A stretch of 64,000 nucleotides of DNA from SW4 sp042466115 (GCF_042466115.1 NZ_JAXHBQ010000001.1:2976001-3040000); one strand, 5' to 3'; counted from the first letter of the stretch, positions 27,101 to 36,467 are shown. Notes: generated by a model not told the origin, from the letters alone. Numbers and translations are program-made.

Positions 27101-27511
27101 TCAGGCGGCAGCGAACACCGCGTAGGCCATGATCAACACGCAGATCCAGCCCAGCAGGAAAATGATCGGGCGCAGGGGCAGGCGGGCGATGCCGGAAATC
27201 ATGCCGATGGCATGCACCACCCTGACCCAGAAGAACGCAATCGCTGCCCAATAGGTCAGCGCTGTGAACCCGTCGAGCCTGTCGATGATCAGCACCAGCA
27301 CCGCAAAGGGGAAGGCCTGTTCCAGCAGGTTCAGATGGGCGCGAAAGGCGCGGTGCACCCAGGGGCGCAGCTTTGACAGATCGTGCGGGCGCCCGAACCC
27401 GTCAGTTGCACCGGGGTCACTGGACGATCCGACGATATAAGGAATCCAAAGTGATGCGGCCAAGATCATCAGGCAGGCAAGAATGCCCAGTTCGGTTGGG
27501 AAGGTATCCAT
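27101..27511 (-). CDS. MAPEG-family membrane protein
   Basis: A 136-residue integral membrane protein of the MAPEG group (membrane proteins in eicosanoid and glutathione metabolism). It has four spans, and the conserved loop RPWVHRAFRAHLNLLEQAFPFAVLVLI matches the family's RAxxNxxE pattern that binds glutathione. The bacterial substrate is unknown. It ends the minus-strand pair with the ArsR-SRPBCC gene, 11 bases downstream. Confidence 0.85.
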   Translation of the reverse strand: MDTFPTELGILACLMILAASLWIPYIVGSSSDPGATDGFGRPHDLSKLRPWVHRAFRAHLNLLEQAFPFAVLVLIIDRLDGFTALTYWAAIAFFWVRVVHAIGMISGIARLPLRPIIFLLGWICVLIMAYAVFAAA

Positions 27512-27522
27512 GGGTATTCTCC

Positions 27523-28266
27523 TTACATGGCCGCTTTGAGGGCGGTGCCCGTTTCAAGATAGGATTTGAGGCTTGCCGCCAGACGCGCCCAGCCTTCGGC
27601 GAACCCTTCCTGACCCGGTGCCAGGTCGTAGTGTTCGATGGTCAGCTTGCAGGTCTCGCCCTGCGGTTCGATCAGATAGACCATATGCGACGCAGGCGCG
27701 TCCGGCCCCATGAACAGGGGTTCAAACGTCATGGCGATGCGCGATTTCGGGTCAAGCGCAGTCGTGACCTGCCGCAGCATCGCATCGCCATTGGGCAGGA
27801 TAAACGCGGTCGCCTCGCCCACCGCCGGATTTCCCTGCACCACGTTGCAGGCAAAATGATAGCGCGCCATTTCGTCGGCTTCGGTCAGCGCGCTCCACAG
27901 CGCATCCTGCGTGCAGCGGATAAACGTCTGCATCATGAAATCGGGTTTTCCCATATTGGTCTCTCTTTCCAGTTTACTTTTCAAAGCGCTTAGCGCGCGG
28001 GCTTGGGGTTGCAGGAAGGGGGCGACCCAGCGGTCCATGACGTCCTGAAGGGGCAGCGCATTGAGGTAGGCATATTTGAACCGCCCCACATTGCGGGTGA
28101 CGATCAGATTGGCGTCTTCCAGCACCCGCAGATGCTTCATCACGCCAAAGCGGGTCATGGTCAGGCCAGATTCGATTTCCGTCAGGTTTTGCCCGTCCTG
28201 TTTGCGCAGGGCGTCAAGGATCGCACGGCGGGTCGGGTCGTTGAGGGCTTTGAAAATCTTGTCCAT
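27523..28266 (-). CDS. ArsR-type regulator fused to SRPBCC (AHSA1-like) domain
   Basis: A 247-residue two-domain protein. Residues 1-~95 are an ArsR winged helix (IFKALNDPTRRAILDALRKQDGQNLTEIESGL...FGVMKHLRVLEDANLIV) without obvious metal-binding cysteines. Residues ~110-240 are an SRPBCC/AHSA1 ligand-binding fold (FIRCTQDALWSALTEADEMARYHF, SHMVYLIEPQ, GWARLAASLKSYLETG). The fusion suggests a one-component sensor of a hydrophobic ligand. It is divergent from a hydrolase gene, with a palindrome over its own start region. Confidence 0.88.
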   Translation of the reverse strand: MDKIFKALNDPTRRAILDALRKQDGQNLTEIESGLTMTRFGVMKHLRVLEDANLIVTRNVGRFKYAYLNALPLQDVMDRWVAPFLQPQARALSALKSKLERETNMGKPDFMMQTFIRCTQDALWSALTEADEMARYHFACNVVQGNPAVGEATAFILPNGDAMLRQVTTALDPKSRIAMTFEPLFMGPDAPASHMVYLIEPQGETCKLTIEHYDLAPGQEGFAEGWARLAASLKSYLETGTALKAAM

Positions 28267-28274
28267 GGCTCACA

Positions 28275-28298
28275 ATAGGTGACTATATGGTCACATAT
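28275..28298. promoter_or_regulatory. ArsR operator candidate
   Basis: ATAGGTGAC-TATATG-GTCACATAT is an inverted repeat with nine-base arms (one mismatch) centred about 20 bases from the ArsR-SRPBCC start and facing the hydrolase gene. The TATATG centre could be a -10 element, so binding would block it. Confidence 0.6.
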
Positions 28299-28383
28299 CA
28301 AGCAGAACTTTGCCAACCACCCACGTGACCTTTGCGGCGGATTGCGATACTGTCGCCACGCAACGGCGCAACAGGTTGAATTT

Positions 28384-29121
28384 ATGCAGTTTCTCGACAC
28401 TCCCCAAGGGCGTCACATTGCCTATTACATCACAGAAGGCGCGGCCCCCACCGTGGTGTTTCTGGGTGGATTCATGTCCGATATGGCAGGAACAAAGGCT
28501 GTGTTTCTGGAAGACTGGGCGCGCAACACCGGCCGTGCATTTCTGCGATTCGACTATTCGGGTCACGGCCAGAGTAGCGGTAGTTTCACCGAGGGATGTA
28601 TCGGTGACTGGTGCGCGGATGCCCGCGCCGTGCTGGCATTGATCGACGGGCCTGTCGTGCTTGTCGGGTCGTCCATGGGCGGCTGGATTTCCCTGCTTTT
28701 GGCGCGCGCGATGCCTGCCAAAGTTGCCGGGCTGGTCACGATCGCCGCTGCGCCCGATTTCACCGAGGACAGCATGTGGGCCGGATTTGACGCCGATCAA
28801 CGCGCCGCGCTTGTGCATGACGGGAAAATTGCGCTGCCATCGGATTATGATGACCCCTACACCATCACCCGCCGCCTGATCGAGGACGGGCGCGACAATC
28901 TGGTGTTGCGCGCGCCCCTGAACCTGCCGTTTCCGGTGCGGTTCCTGCAAGGCACGGCCGATAGGGATGTGGAAATGTCGGTTGCCTTGCGATTGCTGGA
29001 ACACGCCAAGGGGCCGGACATGCGCCTGACGCTGGTGGACGGGGCCGACCATAGGTTTTCCGACGAGACCTGCCTTGACCTGATCACCGCATCCGTGGCC
29101 GAGGTGATTGCGCGCGCCTGA
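28384..29121 (+). CDS. Alpha/beta hydrolase
   Basis: A 245-residue serine hydrolase. The nucleophile elbow is LVGSSMGGWISLLLA; the oxyanion region is VVFLGGFMSDM; FDYSGHGQSSG is typical; the acid is in GTADRDVEM and the histidine in VDGADHRFSDE. Substrate unknown. The ATG at 28384 starts the conserved part; upstream in-frame ATG at 28279 falls inside the ArsR operator and was rejected. Possibly regulated by the divergent ArsR-SRPBCC protein. Confidence 0.85.
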   Translation: MQFLDTPQGRHIAYYITEGAAPTVVFLGGFMSDMAGTKAVFLEDWARNTGRAFLRFDYSGHGQSSGSFTEGCIGDWCADARAVLALIDGPVVLVGSSMGGWISLLLARAMPAKVAGLVTIAAAPDFTEDSMWAGFDADQRAALVHDGKIALPSDYDDPYTITRRLIEDGRDNLVLRAPLNLPFPVRFLQGTADRDVEMSVALRLLEHAKGPDMRLTLVDGADHRFSDETCLDLITASVAEVIARA

Positions 29122-29226
29122 GGGGCAGCTGCAAACGCGATATCGTGCCGGCGGCACAGGTGACGCAAGGTTTCGCTAGGGGGATTTGGGCCGCCATGCA
29201 TAACCTTGGCCAAACGGGGGGAACGC

Positions 29227-30567
29227 ATGGCACTTACATTATCGCAAAAGGCGGGCTGGGGGCTGGCCGACATGGGCATCGTCGTCTTTGTCGTGGTCAA
29301 GCAGTTGTTGGTTTTCGCATTTCTGACCAGCCAGTTAGGCGTGCCTGTGGGCCTCGCGGGTGCCGTGACCACGGCGGTGCTGATCTTTGACATCATCACC
29401 GATCCGCTGGTGGGTTATCTGTCGGACCATACCCAAAGCCGCTGGGGCCGCAGGTTCCCGTGGATGGCCCTGGGTGCGGTTGTCATGGCGGCGGGGATGA
29501 TCGGCTTGTTTGCGGTGCCTGCGGGCATGGGCACTTCGGCAAATCTGGCATGGGTGGTCGGGTTCTTCGTGATGGCGACAATCGGGTTCACGATGGTCGC
29601 CGTGCCTTACGGTGCGATGGCGGGCGAGATTACCCAAGATCCGCGCGAAAGGTCGACGATGACGGCCTGGCGCATGGGATTTGCCAGTATTGGCATCCTG
29701 GTGGGCGGGGCATTGGTGCCCGGCCTTGCGGCGGGGCTGGGCCACGCCACGGCCGCGATTGTCGTATCGCCCCTGATCATTGGTGCGATCTGGCTGTCGA
29801 TCTTTCTGACACGGCGCGCCCCGCGTATCGCGCAGGCCACCACGGTTGATCCGCGCGCGGTGATCACGCTGGTGCTTGGCAACCGTGCCTTTGTGGTGCT
29901 GACCGTGCTGTATGGCGTTATGACCATGGCGATTGCGCTGATCACGGCGGGGCTGCCCTTTGCCGCGCTTTATCTGATCATCGATTCCGGCGATACGCTG
30001 CTGTCAGGTGCTGCCACCGCCCTGACCACCCTCAGCCTGATGTTCGCCGCCTTTGTTCTGGGTGCGATCCTGTCCCAAGCGGTGTGGGTCGCCCTGTCGC
30101 GCGCGCTGGGAAAGATGGGTGCGCTGGTTCTGGGGTTAAGCCTTTATATTCTTTTGATGGTCGTGCTTTACTTTGAGCTGCCGTCGGTCAATGTCACTGT
30201 GATTGCAGGGCTTTTCGTGCTTGCGGGGATGGCCAACGGCGCATACCAGCAAATCCCCTTTGCGATGTATCCCGACCTGATGGATGTCACACGGACGCAA
30301 AGCGGCCAGGCGATCGAGGGGGCGTTCAGCGCGATCTGGCTGTTCGGTCAAAAGGTTGCCAACGCCATTGCGCCGCTGATCCTTGGTGCCATTCTGACGG
30401 CATTTGGCTGGGTGGAGACCACGCAGTCGATTGTCGTGCAACCGGACGCAGCACTGGGCGCGCTGCATGTGGCGATTACGCTGGTGCCAGCGGGCATCCT
30501 TGGGTTGGCAGTTGTCGGGCTGCTGGCGTTTTACCGCCCGCCTTTGGCGCACCAGCGCGGGCCGTGA
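29227..30567 (+). CDS. MFS/GPH-type transporter
   Basis: A 446-residue carrier with twelve spans, of the glycoside-pentoside-hexuronide (MelB-like) type. It begins LSQKAGWGLADMGIVVFVVVKQ, and the loop after span 2 contains DIITDPLVGYLSDHTQSRWGRRFPWM, the GPH hallmark with acidic residues for cation coupling. The end of the second half has QIPFAMYPDLMDV. The substrate may be a sugar or another small solute. GGGGGGAACGC precedes the ATG at 29227. Confidence 0.85.
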   Translation: MALTLSQKAGWGLADMGIVVFVVVKQLLVFAFLTSQLGVPVGLAGAVTTAVLIFDIITDPLVGYLSDHTQSRWGRRFPWMALGAVVMAAGMIGLFAVPAGMGTSANLAWVVGFFVMATIGFTMVAVPYGAMAGEITQDPRERSTMTAWRMGFASIGILVGGALVPGLAAGLGHATAAIVVSPLIIGAIWLSIFLTRRAPRIAQATTVDPRAVITLVLGNRAFVVLTVLYGVMTMAIALITAGLPFAALYLIIDSGDTLLSGAATALTTLSLMFAAFVLGAILSQAVWVALSRALGKMGALVLGLSLYILLMVVLYFELPSVNVTVIAGLFVLAGMANGAYQQIPFAMYPDLMDVTRTQSGQAIEGAFSAIWLFGQKVANAIAPLILGAILTAFGWVETTQSIVVQPDAALGALHVAITLVPAGILGLAVVGLLAFYRPPLAHQRGP

Positions 30568-30648
30568 CGCAGATTTGGGTTGCGCCTGCCCTGCGGGAAC
30601 AGGCATCAATCGCGTGTCGCGCCCCCGGACGGGGCGGCAGGGGATGGC

Positions 30649-31359
30649 ATGAACGAACCACTGGTCTTACTTCCGGGCATGATGTGTGACGCACGCATTT
30701 TTGCACCGCAGATTTTTGCGCTTTCCACCGACATGGCTGTCATGGCCGCGCCGATCACGCGCGGTGAACGGATCGAGGAAATCGCCAGCCACATCCTGAC
30801 GCTTGCCCCGTCGAAATTCGCACTGGCGGGTCTGTCGATGGGCGGGATCGTGGCGCTGGAAATCGTGCGCCGCGCGCCTGAACGGGTGACACGGCTGGCC
30901 TTGATGGATACCTCGCCCTTGGCGGAAACCCCGGCCGAGGCCGCCGCGCGCGAGGCGCAGATCGTGGGTGCGCGCGCAGGAAGGATGCTGGATGTGATCC
31001 GCAACGACATGCTGCCAAACGTCCTGCGCCCCGGACCGGAACGGGGTGATCAACAGGCGTTGATGCTGGACATGGCGGCAGACCTGGGCCCCGAGGTTTT
31101 CGTGCGCCAGACCCGCGCGCTGCAACGGCGGCGCGATCACCAGATGACCCTGCGAAAAATCCGCCAGCCTGCGCTGATCCTATGTGGCGCCGATGACAGG
31201 TTGACCCCACCCAAACGCCACGAATTCATGGCGCAACTGATTGAATTTGCACAGCTTCGTGTGATTGATGACGCGGGGCATTTGCCGGTCTTGGACCAAC
31301 CCGCCGCCGTGACGGCCGCGATCCGCGACTGGATGAAACAGCCCTTGGTGCTGCGCTAG
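30649..31359 (+). CDS. Alpha/beta hydrolase
   Basis: A 236-residue hydrolase, opening LVLLPGMMCDARIF. The nucleophile motif is LAGLSMGGIVALEIV; the acid is in ILCGADDRLTPP and the histidine in VIDDAGHLPVLDQP. It resembles small esterase/thioesterase-like hydrolases; the substrate is unknown. It ends four bases inside the convergent DUF6151/GFA-like gene. Confidence 0.84.
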   Translation: MNEPLVLLPGMMCDARIFAPQIFALSTDMAVMAAPITRGERIEEIASHILTLAPSKFALAGLSMGGIVALEIVRRAPERVTRLALMDTSPLAETPAEAAAREAQIVGARAGRMLDVIRNDMLPNVLRPGPERGDQQALMLDMAADLGPEVFVRQTRALQRRRDHQMTLRKIRQPALILCGADDRLTPPKRHEFMAQLIEFAQLRVIDDAGHLPVLDQPAAVTAAIRDWMKQPLVLR

Positions 31360-31964
31360 ATACGGCGCGCGGCGGCCTCGGGCAGGCCAAGGGCCGCGCG
31401 GTCTTGGGGCGTCAGAACCGTGGGGCGCACCACAGGTTTCAGTGTATGCACGTCGAAAAAGGGCGTGTGTTTCCAGCGCCCCGTCAGGCGCGCGGCCAGG
31501 GTCCGGCACACCATCCGCCAGATCATCTTTGCCAGGCCTTTGTGGGCCTGTTTGCCATCGCCCTTGTCGATGAAACCATCGGCGATCACGGGCCCAAGCG
31601 GTGCCGTATCACGCGCGCGCGACACGTAAAGGCTGGCAAAGGGAAACTTTGGTGAACCCATGGTGTTGAACAGCGGCGCGCCACAGCATGTCGCATACCA
31701 GCGCAGCAGTGATCCCGCGCGCAGTGACAGCACGGCAAGGTTTTCAGCACCGCTGTCAAAACGCACGCGATCGGGTGTGGTTTGGAAATAGGAAACGCCA
31801 TCGGGGCGCGGGTCCGGTTCGCCAAGGTGCATGACCGCCCCGCGGCAATCGTTGCAATGGCAGCGTGCGTGGGTGCCCGCCGATAGCGTGATCTGCGTCA
31901 ATGCCCCTTTGACCTGTCCGCAGCGGCATGCGAAATCGACGTCCCGTGCCGCGCGGCCCATCAA
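31356..31964 (-). CDS. GFA/CENP-V-like zinc protein (DUF6151 type)
   Basis: A 202-residue protein with a GFA-type zinc fold: CRCGQVKG, then CHCNDCRGAVMHLG and YATCCGAPLFNTM give the paired cysteines. The family includes glutathione-dependent formaldehyde-activating enzyme, but this subgroup has no proven reaction. Its start overlaps the phaZ stop (ATGA at 31961-31964), so it is translationally coupled to the PHA depolymerase. Confidence 0.78.
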   Translation of the reverse strand: MMGRAARDVDFACRCGQVKGALTQITLSAGTHARCHCNDCRGAVMHLGEPDPRPDGVSYFQTTPDRVRFDSGAENLAVLSLRAGSLLRWYATCCGAPLFNTMGSPKFPFASLYVSRARDTAPLGPVIADGFIDKGDGKQAHKGLAKMIWRMVCRTLAARLTGRWKHTPFFDVHTLKPVVRPTVLTPQDRAALGLPEAAARRI

Positions 31965-33268
31965 AGGGCTACGTTCGAAAGACCCGCGTCTGGGGGGAGG
32001 TCCTTGTGTTTGGCGCGGCGCAGCTTGCGCGTTGGATCGCCGCTGTTTGCATCAATGAAATCAAGCACAAGCGGGCGAATGTTGTTGCGCCAGCTGCGCC
32101 CCGCGAAGATGCCATAGTGGCCCGCACCCGGTTCAAGGTGGGCCGCCTTTTTGTCGTCTGGCAGGCTTGTCAGCAGGTCCAGCGCCGCAAGGCATTGGCC
32201 GGGGGCGGAAATATCGTCTTCTTCGCCCTCGACGATCTTGACCGCCACGGTCGTGATCTTGCCGAAATCGACCTTTTTGCCATCAACCCAGAAATCATTG
32301 CGGGCAATGTCGCGCCCCTTGAAGATGCGTTCCACCGTCGAGAGGTAAAATTCCGCGGGCATATCCATGACGGCCAGATATTCGTCGTAAAACGTGTTGT
32401 GCCGGTCATGTTCGCCATCTTCGCCCTTGGCGATGCGCATGATCTGGTCCTGAAACGCCTTGGTGTGGGTTTCGCCGTTCATCGAGATGAACGAGGCAAG
32501 CTGCAACAGACCCGGATAAACCAGACGCCCCACGCCCGCGTATTTAAAGCCGACCCGCTGGATCATCGTCTGTTCCAGCTGGCCCATGGTCACGGAACGG
32601 CCAAAGTCGGTGACTTCGGTGTGGTTCGCCTCGGGGTCGACGGGGCCGCCAATCAGGGTCAGGGATGCGGGCTGTGCCTTGGGGTCTTCCGCGGCCAGAT
32701 AGGCGGTGGCGGCAAGGGTCAGCGGCACCGGTTGGCAGACGGCGATGACGTGGATGTCACTGCCCAATGCCTTCATGAAATCAACAAGGTAAAGGGTATA
32801 GTCCTCGACATCGAACTTGCCCGCGCTGACGGGGATGTCACGGGCATTGTGCCAGTCGGTGATATAGACCTCGCAATCGACCAGCAGCGATTTCACGGTC
32901 TTGCGCAGCAGCGTGGCATAGTGGCCCGACATGGGCGCGACCAGCAGAACGCGGCGGTTGCGCGCCTTGCGGCCCGGCACCGCGAAATGGATCAGATCGC
33001 CAAAGGGGCGGCTGACCACGGTGTTGATGCTGACCAGATGGTCCTTGCCATCCTCGCAAGTAAAGGTGCTGATGCCCCAGTCGGGCTTGGCGACCATGCG
33101 GCTGAAGGATCGTTCCGTGACCTCGCCCCAGGCCTTGAGCATCTCCATGCCCGGATTGGGCCAGAGCGCAACGGCAGGGTAGGATGCAAATGCGCGGGCC
33201 GTTGCCCCCAACCATTGGTTGGTGTTGCGCATGCTTTCCATCATGTCATAGGTCATCATATACTTCAC
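31961..33268 (-). CDS. phaZ: Intracellular polyhydroxyalkanoate depolymerase
   Basis: Degrades cytoplasmic PHA granules. The 435-residue protein has the intracellular-depolymerase pattern: a catalytic cysteine in HVIAVCQPVPLTLAA, a preceding DWHNARDIPVSAGKFDVEDYTLYLVDF, a late acidic residue region VEGEEDDISAPGQC and the histidine in LEPGAGHYGIFAGRSW. I chose the GTG at 33268 (product VKYMMTYDMMESMRN) because GGAGGTG is five bases before it; the frame is open further upstream but without conservation. Divergent from phaC. Confidence 0.92.
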   Translation of the reverse strand: MKYMMTYDMMESMRNTNQWLGATARAFASYPAVALWPNPGMEMLKAWGEVTERSFSRMVAKPDWGISTFTCEDGKDHLVSINTVVSRPFGDLIHFAVPGRKARNRRVLLVAPMSGHYATLLRKTVKSLLVDCEVYITDWHNARDIPVSAGKFDVEDYTLYLVDFMKALGSDIHVIAVCQPVPLTLAATAYLAAEDPKAQPASLTLIGGPVDPEANHTEVTDFGRSVTMGQLEQTMIQRVGFKYAGVGRLVYPGLLQLASFISMNGETHTKAFQDQIMRIAKGEDGEHDRHNTFYDEYLAVMDMPAEFYLSTVERIFKGRDIARNDFWVDGKKVDFGKITTVAVKIVEGEEDDISAPGQCLAALDLLTSLPDDKKAAHLEPGAGHYGIFAGRSWRNNIRPLVLDFIDANSGDPTRKLRRAKHKDLPPDAGLSNVAL

Positions 33269-33374
33269 AAAGACACCTCCGGGTGTTTGGCGCAGCAGGG
33301 TAGTTTGGTCGCATTGACGTTTCGTAAACGCCAAGGCAGATGCTGCACCTGCAAAGTAGGGGTGAAATCGCGAT

Positions 33375-35183
33375 ATGACAACTGATGATTCAACCGACGA
33401 CACTACATCTGGTGAAAGCCTTGCCAAGCTTGAGGCAAATCTGGCCAAGATCGAAGGGTTGACGCAACGTCTGGTCAACGCGCTGGCACACAAACGCAAT
33501 GTTCCAAAGGATCTGCAGGGCCCCGATCAGGAACTTTATCTGAAGGCAGCCTCCACCTATTGGTCCGAAATGATGGCCAACCCCGCCAAGATGATCGAAC
33601 ATCAGGTCGGGTATTGGGGAAAAACGGTCAAACACTTCGTCGAGGCGCAACAGGAACTGGCCAAGGGCAATCTTGTCGCCCCGCCCGATGATACCCCCAC
33701 CGACAAACGGTTCGCCAATCCGCTGTGGCAAACCCACCCCTATTTCAACTTTGTGAAACAGCAATACATGATGAATGCCAAGGCAGTGCATGATGCAGTT
33801 GCCGAAGTGGACGGGCTGGATGACAAAGACCGCAAGCGGCTGGAATTTTTCAGCAACCAGATTGTCGACATGTTCAGTCCGACGAATTTTCTGGCCACAA
33901 ACCCCGATGCCCTGACCCGCGCCGTCGAAACCGAAGGCCAAAGCCTGCTGGACGGGCTGGAGCATCTGGTGGCCGATCTGGAAGCCTCGGGCGGGGAATT
34001 GCAGGTCACGCTGGCGGATAAATCCGCTTTCAAAATCGGTGAAAACATCGCAACCACCCCCGGTGACGTGGTGTTTCGCAATCACATGTTCGAGCTGATC
34101 CAGTATCGCCCGACCACGGAAAAGGTGTTCGAGACCCCGCTGATCCTGTTTCCGCCCTGGATCAACAAGTTTTATATCCTTGATCTGAAAGAACAAAACA
34201 GCCTGATCAAATGGATCACCGATCAGGGCTACACGCTGTTTGTCGTGTCCTGGGTCAACCCCGATGCCAGTTATCGCGACACCGACATGACGGACTATGT
34301 GCAGGACGGGTATCTGGCGGCGTTTGCGCAGGTGAAATCCATTTGCGACGTCAAAAAGGTCAACGCCGTGGGGTATTGCATCGCTGGCACGACCCTGTCG
34401 CTGACGCTGGCGCTGATGAAGGCGCGCAAGGACAAATCGGTCAATTCCGCGACCTTTTTCACGACCCTTACGGATTTTTCCGATCAGGGCGAGGTGGGCG
34501 TGTTCCTGAACGACGATTTTGTCGACGGGATCGAGGAGGAAGTGCAGAAATCGGGCATTCTGGAAAGCTTTTACATGTCGCGCACCTTTTCCTATCTGCG
34601 CAGCAATGACCTGATCTATGGGCCCGCGATCAAAAGCTACATGATGGGGCAGGCACCGCCTGCGTTCGATCTGCTTTACTGGAATGGCGATGGCACCAAC
34701 CTGCCGGGCAAGATGGCGGTGGACTATCTGCGCGGCCTTTGCCAAAGCGACACGTTTGCCAACGGGACGGGTTTTGCCATAGCAGGGCAAAAACTGCACC
34801 TGAAAGACGTTGATGTGCCGCTGTGCGCCATTGCCTGCGAAACCGATCACATCGCCGCGTGGAAAAGCAGCTATCGCGGCGTGCAAAAGATGGGCGCCAA
34901 GGACAAGACGTTTATCCTGTCCGGGTCGGGCCACATCGCCGGGATCGTGAACCCGCCCAGCAAGGTCAAATACGGCTATTCCCTGAACGATGACCTGACA
35001 TTGTCGCCCGAAGACTGGCAGACTGCCGCAGTGCAGCATGACGGATCGTGGTGGCCCGAATGGGAAGGCTGGCTGCGCAAGAAATCCGGCAAGCAAGTGC
35101 CTGCCCGCACCCCCGGCGATTCGACACATCCGGTGTTGTGTGCGGCACCGGGAACCTATGTTTCGGCCGCACCCGCCAAGTGA
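33375..35183 (+). CDS. phaC: Class I polyhydroxyalkanoate synthase
   Basis: Polymerises 3-hydroxyacyl-CoA to PHA at the granule surface. The 602 residues fit class I. The catalytic cysteine is Cys335 in GYCIAGTTLSLTLAL (a GYCxAG variant of the lipase-like box). The acid is in CETDHIAAWKS and the histidine in SGSGHIAGIVNPP; the family segment PPWINKFYILDL is present. Divergent from phaZ and followed by phasin and regulator genes. A TGC-rich inverted motif GCAG-ATG-CTGC (33336-33346) lies just upstream. Confidence 0.96.
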   Translation: MTTDDSTDDTTSGESLAKLEANLAKIEGLTQRLVNALAHKRNVPKDLQGPDQELYLKAASTYWSEMMANPAKMIEHQVGYWGKTVKHFVEAQQELAKGNLVAPPDDTPTDKRFANPLWQTHPYFNFVKQQYMMNAKAVHDAVAEVDGLDDKDRKRLEFFSNQIVDMFSPTNFLATNPDALTRAVETEGQSLLDGLEHLVADLEASGGELQVTLADKSAFKIGENIATTPGDVVFRNHMFELIQYRPTTEKVFETPLILFPPWINKFYILDLKEQNSLIKWITDQGYTLFVVSWVNPDASYRDTDMTDYVQDGYLAAFAQVKSICDVKKVNAVGYCIAGTTLSLTLALMKARKDKSVNSATFFTTLTDFSDQGEVGVFLNDDFVDGIEEEVQKSGILESFYMSRTFSYLRSNDLIYGPAIKSYMMGQAPPAFDLLYWNGDGTNLPGKMAVDYLRGLCQSDTFANGTGFAIAGQKLHLKDVDVPLCAIACETDHIAAWKSSYRGVQKMGAKDKTFILSGSGHIAGIVNPPSKVKYGYSLNDDLTLSPEDWQTAAVQHDGSWWPEWEGWLRKKSGKQVPARTPGDSTHPVLCAAPGTYVSAAPAK

Positions 35184-35229
35184 CGCAGGGTTAAGTGCTT
35201 GATTTTGCAAGCGCAGAAAAAATCTTATG

Positions 35230-35266
35230 CTGCGGTGCAGAAAAAACTTGAAATGCCGCGCTGCAG
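35230..35266. promoter_or_regulatory. Two candidate PhaR binding sites upstream of phaP
   Basis: CTGC-GGT-GCAG (35230-35240) matches the CTGCN3GCAG sequence I recall for PhaR of related Rhodobacter/Paracoccus. A second copy with one mismatch, CCGC-GCT-GCAG, is at 35256-35266. They lie 65-100 bases before the phasin start, suiting repression by the PhaR encoded two genes on. Confidence 0.65.
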
Positions 35267-35331
35267 CATGCATATTGTGGTTAGAAATTCACAGCGGCAC
35301 TGCCGCGACCGACCCTGAAAGGTTCTGACCA

Positions 35332-35775
35332 ATGGCTAACACACAAGACTTCACCGCCGTCATGAAAGACATGATGGGCGCATTCCCCGTCGACACCAAA
35401 GCAATGGAAGAGCAGTTCAAGACTTCCACAACCTTGGCTGAAAAAATGTCCGCCGTCACCATCGACGCCGCTGGCAAATCCACCGAACTGTCCGCAAAGT
35501 GGGCACAGGACACACTGGGCAAGCTGCAGAAGCTGACCGCTGCCAAGGCCGAGCCTGCCGACTATGCAAAATCCGTCACCGATTTCGCATCCGCGTCTGC
35601 CGAAGCTGCTGCTGAAAACATGGCCGCTTTCGCTGAAATCGCGAAAAAAGTGCAGACCGAAACACTGGAACTGCTGATGGCCGCTGGCAAGGACATGTCC
35701 GAGGACATGACAACTGCCGCCAAGAAGGCAACCGCCGACGTGACTGCTGCTGCGAAGAAGGCAACAGCGAAGTAA
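35332..35775 (+). CDS. phaP: Phasin
   Basis: A 147-residue, lysine/alanine-rich helical protein that coats PHA granules. It fits the phasin family by size, heptad-like pattern (FKTSTTLAEKMSAVTIDAAG, FAEIAKKVQTETLELL) and position between phaC and phaR. The C-terminus is a low-complexity A/K tail (AAKKATADVTAAAKKATAK) resembling histone-like repeats that may bind nucleic acid or granule surface. A strong terminator follows. Confidence 0.93.
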   Translation: MANTQDFTAVMKDMMGAFPVDTKAMEEQFKTSTTLAEKMSAVTIDAAGKSTELSAKWAQDTLGKLQKLTAAKAEPADYAKSVTDFASASAEAAAENMAAFAEIAKKVQTETLELLMAAGKDMSEDMTTAAKKATADVTAAAKKATAK

Positions 35776-35824
35776 GACAAGGGAATTCTGACGGTCTTTC
35801 CTCCCTGAGACCGGACGACACCCG

Positions 35825-35862
35825 AGGGCGAGCCTGCATTGCGCAGCTCGCCCTTTCTTTTT
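35825..35862 (+). terminator. Rho-independent terminator after phaP
   Basis: AGGGCGAGC (35825-35833) pairs with GCTCGCCCT (35846-35854), a nine-pair stem with a 12-base loop, followed by TTCTTTTT. It separates phaP from phaR transcription. Confidence 0.9.
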
Positions 35863-35915
35863 GTGCAAAGGCGGCATAGGCTTCTCTGCACTGCAACATA
35901 TCCGGGGAGGATACC

Positions 35916-36467
35916 GTGGCCGAGTCGAACAAACCGCTGTTGATCAAGCGCTACGCGAGCCGCAGGCTCTATAACACCGAAACCAGCGACTATGTGACGC
36001 TTGAGGATATCGCAGGCTTTATCCGCGAAGGCCGCGAGGTGCAGATCGTCGATCTGAAATCCGGCGACGACCTGACCCGCCAATACCTGTTGCAAATCAT
36101 TGCCGAACACGAAAGCCGCGGCGAAAGCGTGCTGCCCGTGGACGTGCTGACCGATCTGGTGCGCAGCTATACGACGCAGGCCACATCCGTGGTGCCGCAG
36201 TTTCTGGCGATGAGTTTCGACATGTTGCGCGACGGGCAATCCAAGATGGCTGAAAGTGTCGGTTCAATGAACCCCTTGGCCAATATGCCCGGCTTTGAAG
36301 CAATGCAGGCGCAGCAACAGGCGTTTTTCAAGGCGATGACCGGCGGGATGATGGGCGGCACGACCCCAAAGGCCGACCCGCAGCCCGAACCCGAAACAGA
36401 TGACCTTGATGATATCAAGGCCGAGTTGGCCGCATTGCAGGCGAAACTGTCCAAACTGGGCAAATAG
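35916..36467 (+). CDS. phaR: PHA synthesis repressor
   Basis: A 183-residue regulator that binds PHA granules and phaP/phaR DNA. The N-terminal DNA-binding domain (about residues 8-70: LLIKRYASRRLYNTETSDYVTLEDIAGFIREGREV) and the second PhaR domain (LTRQYLLQIIAEHESRG) are complete. The C-terminus is methionine/glutamine-rich with a short coiled coil. It starts at a GTG after GGGGAGG. Confidence 0.94.
   Translation: MAESNKPLLIKRYASRRLYNTETSDYVTLEDIAGFIREGREVQIVDLKSGDDLTRQYLLQIIAEHESRGESVLPVDVLTDLVRSYTTQATSVVPQFLAMSFDMLRDGQSKMAESVGSMNPLANMPGFEAMQAQQQAFFKAMTGGMMGGTTPKADPQPEPETDDLDDIKAELAALQAKLSKLGK

Noticed and set aside
35690..35775. Separate histone-like gene at the phasin end
   Set aside because: The A/K-rich stretch is in frame with phaP and simply forms its tail.
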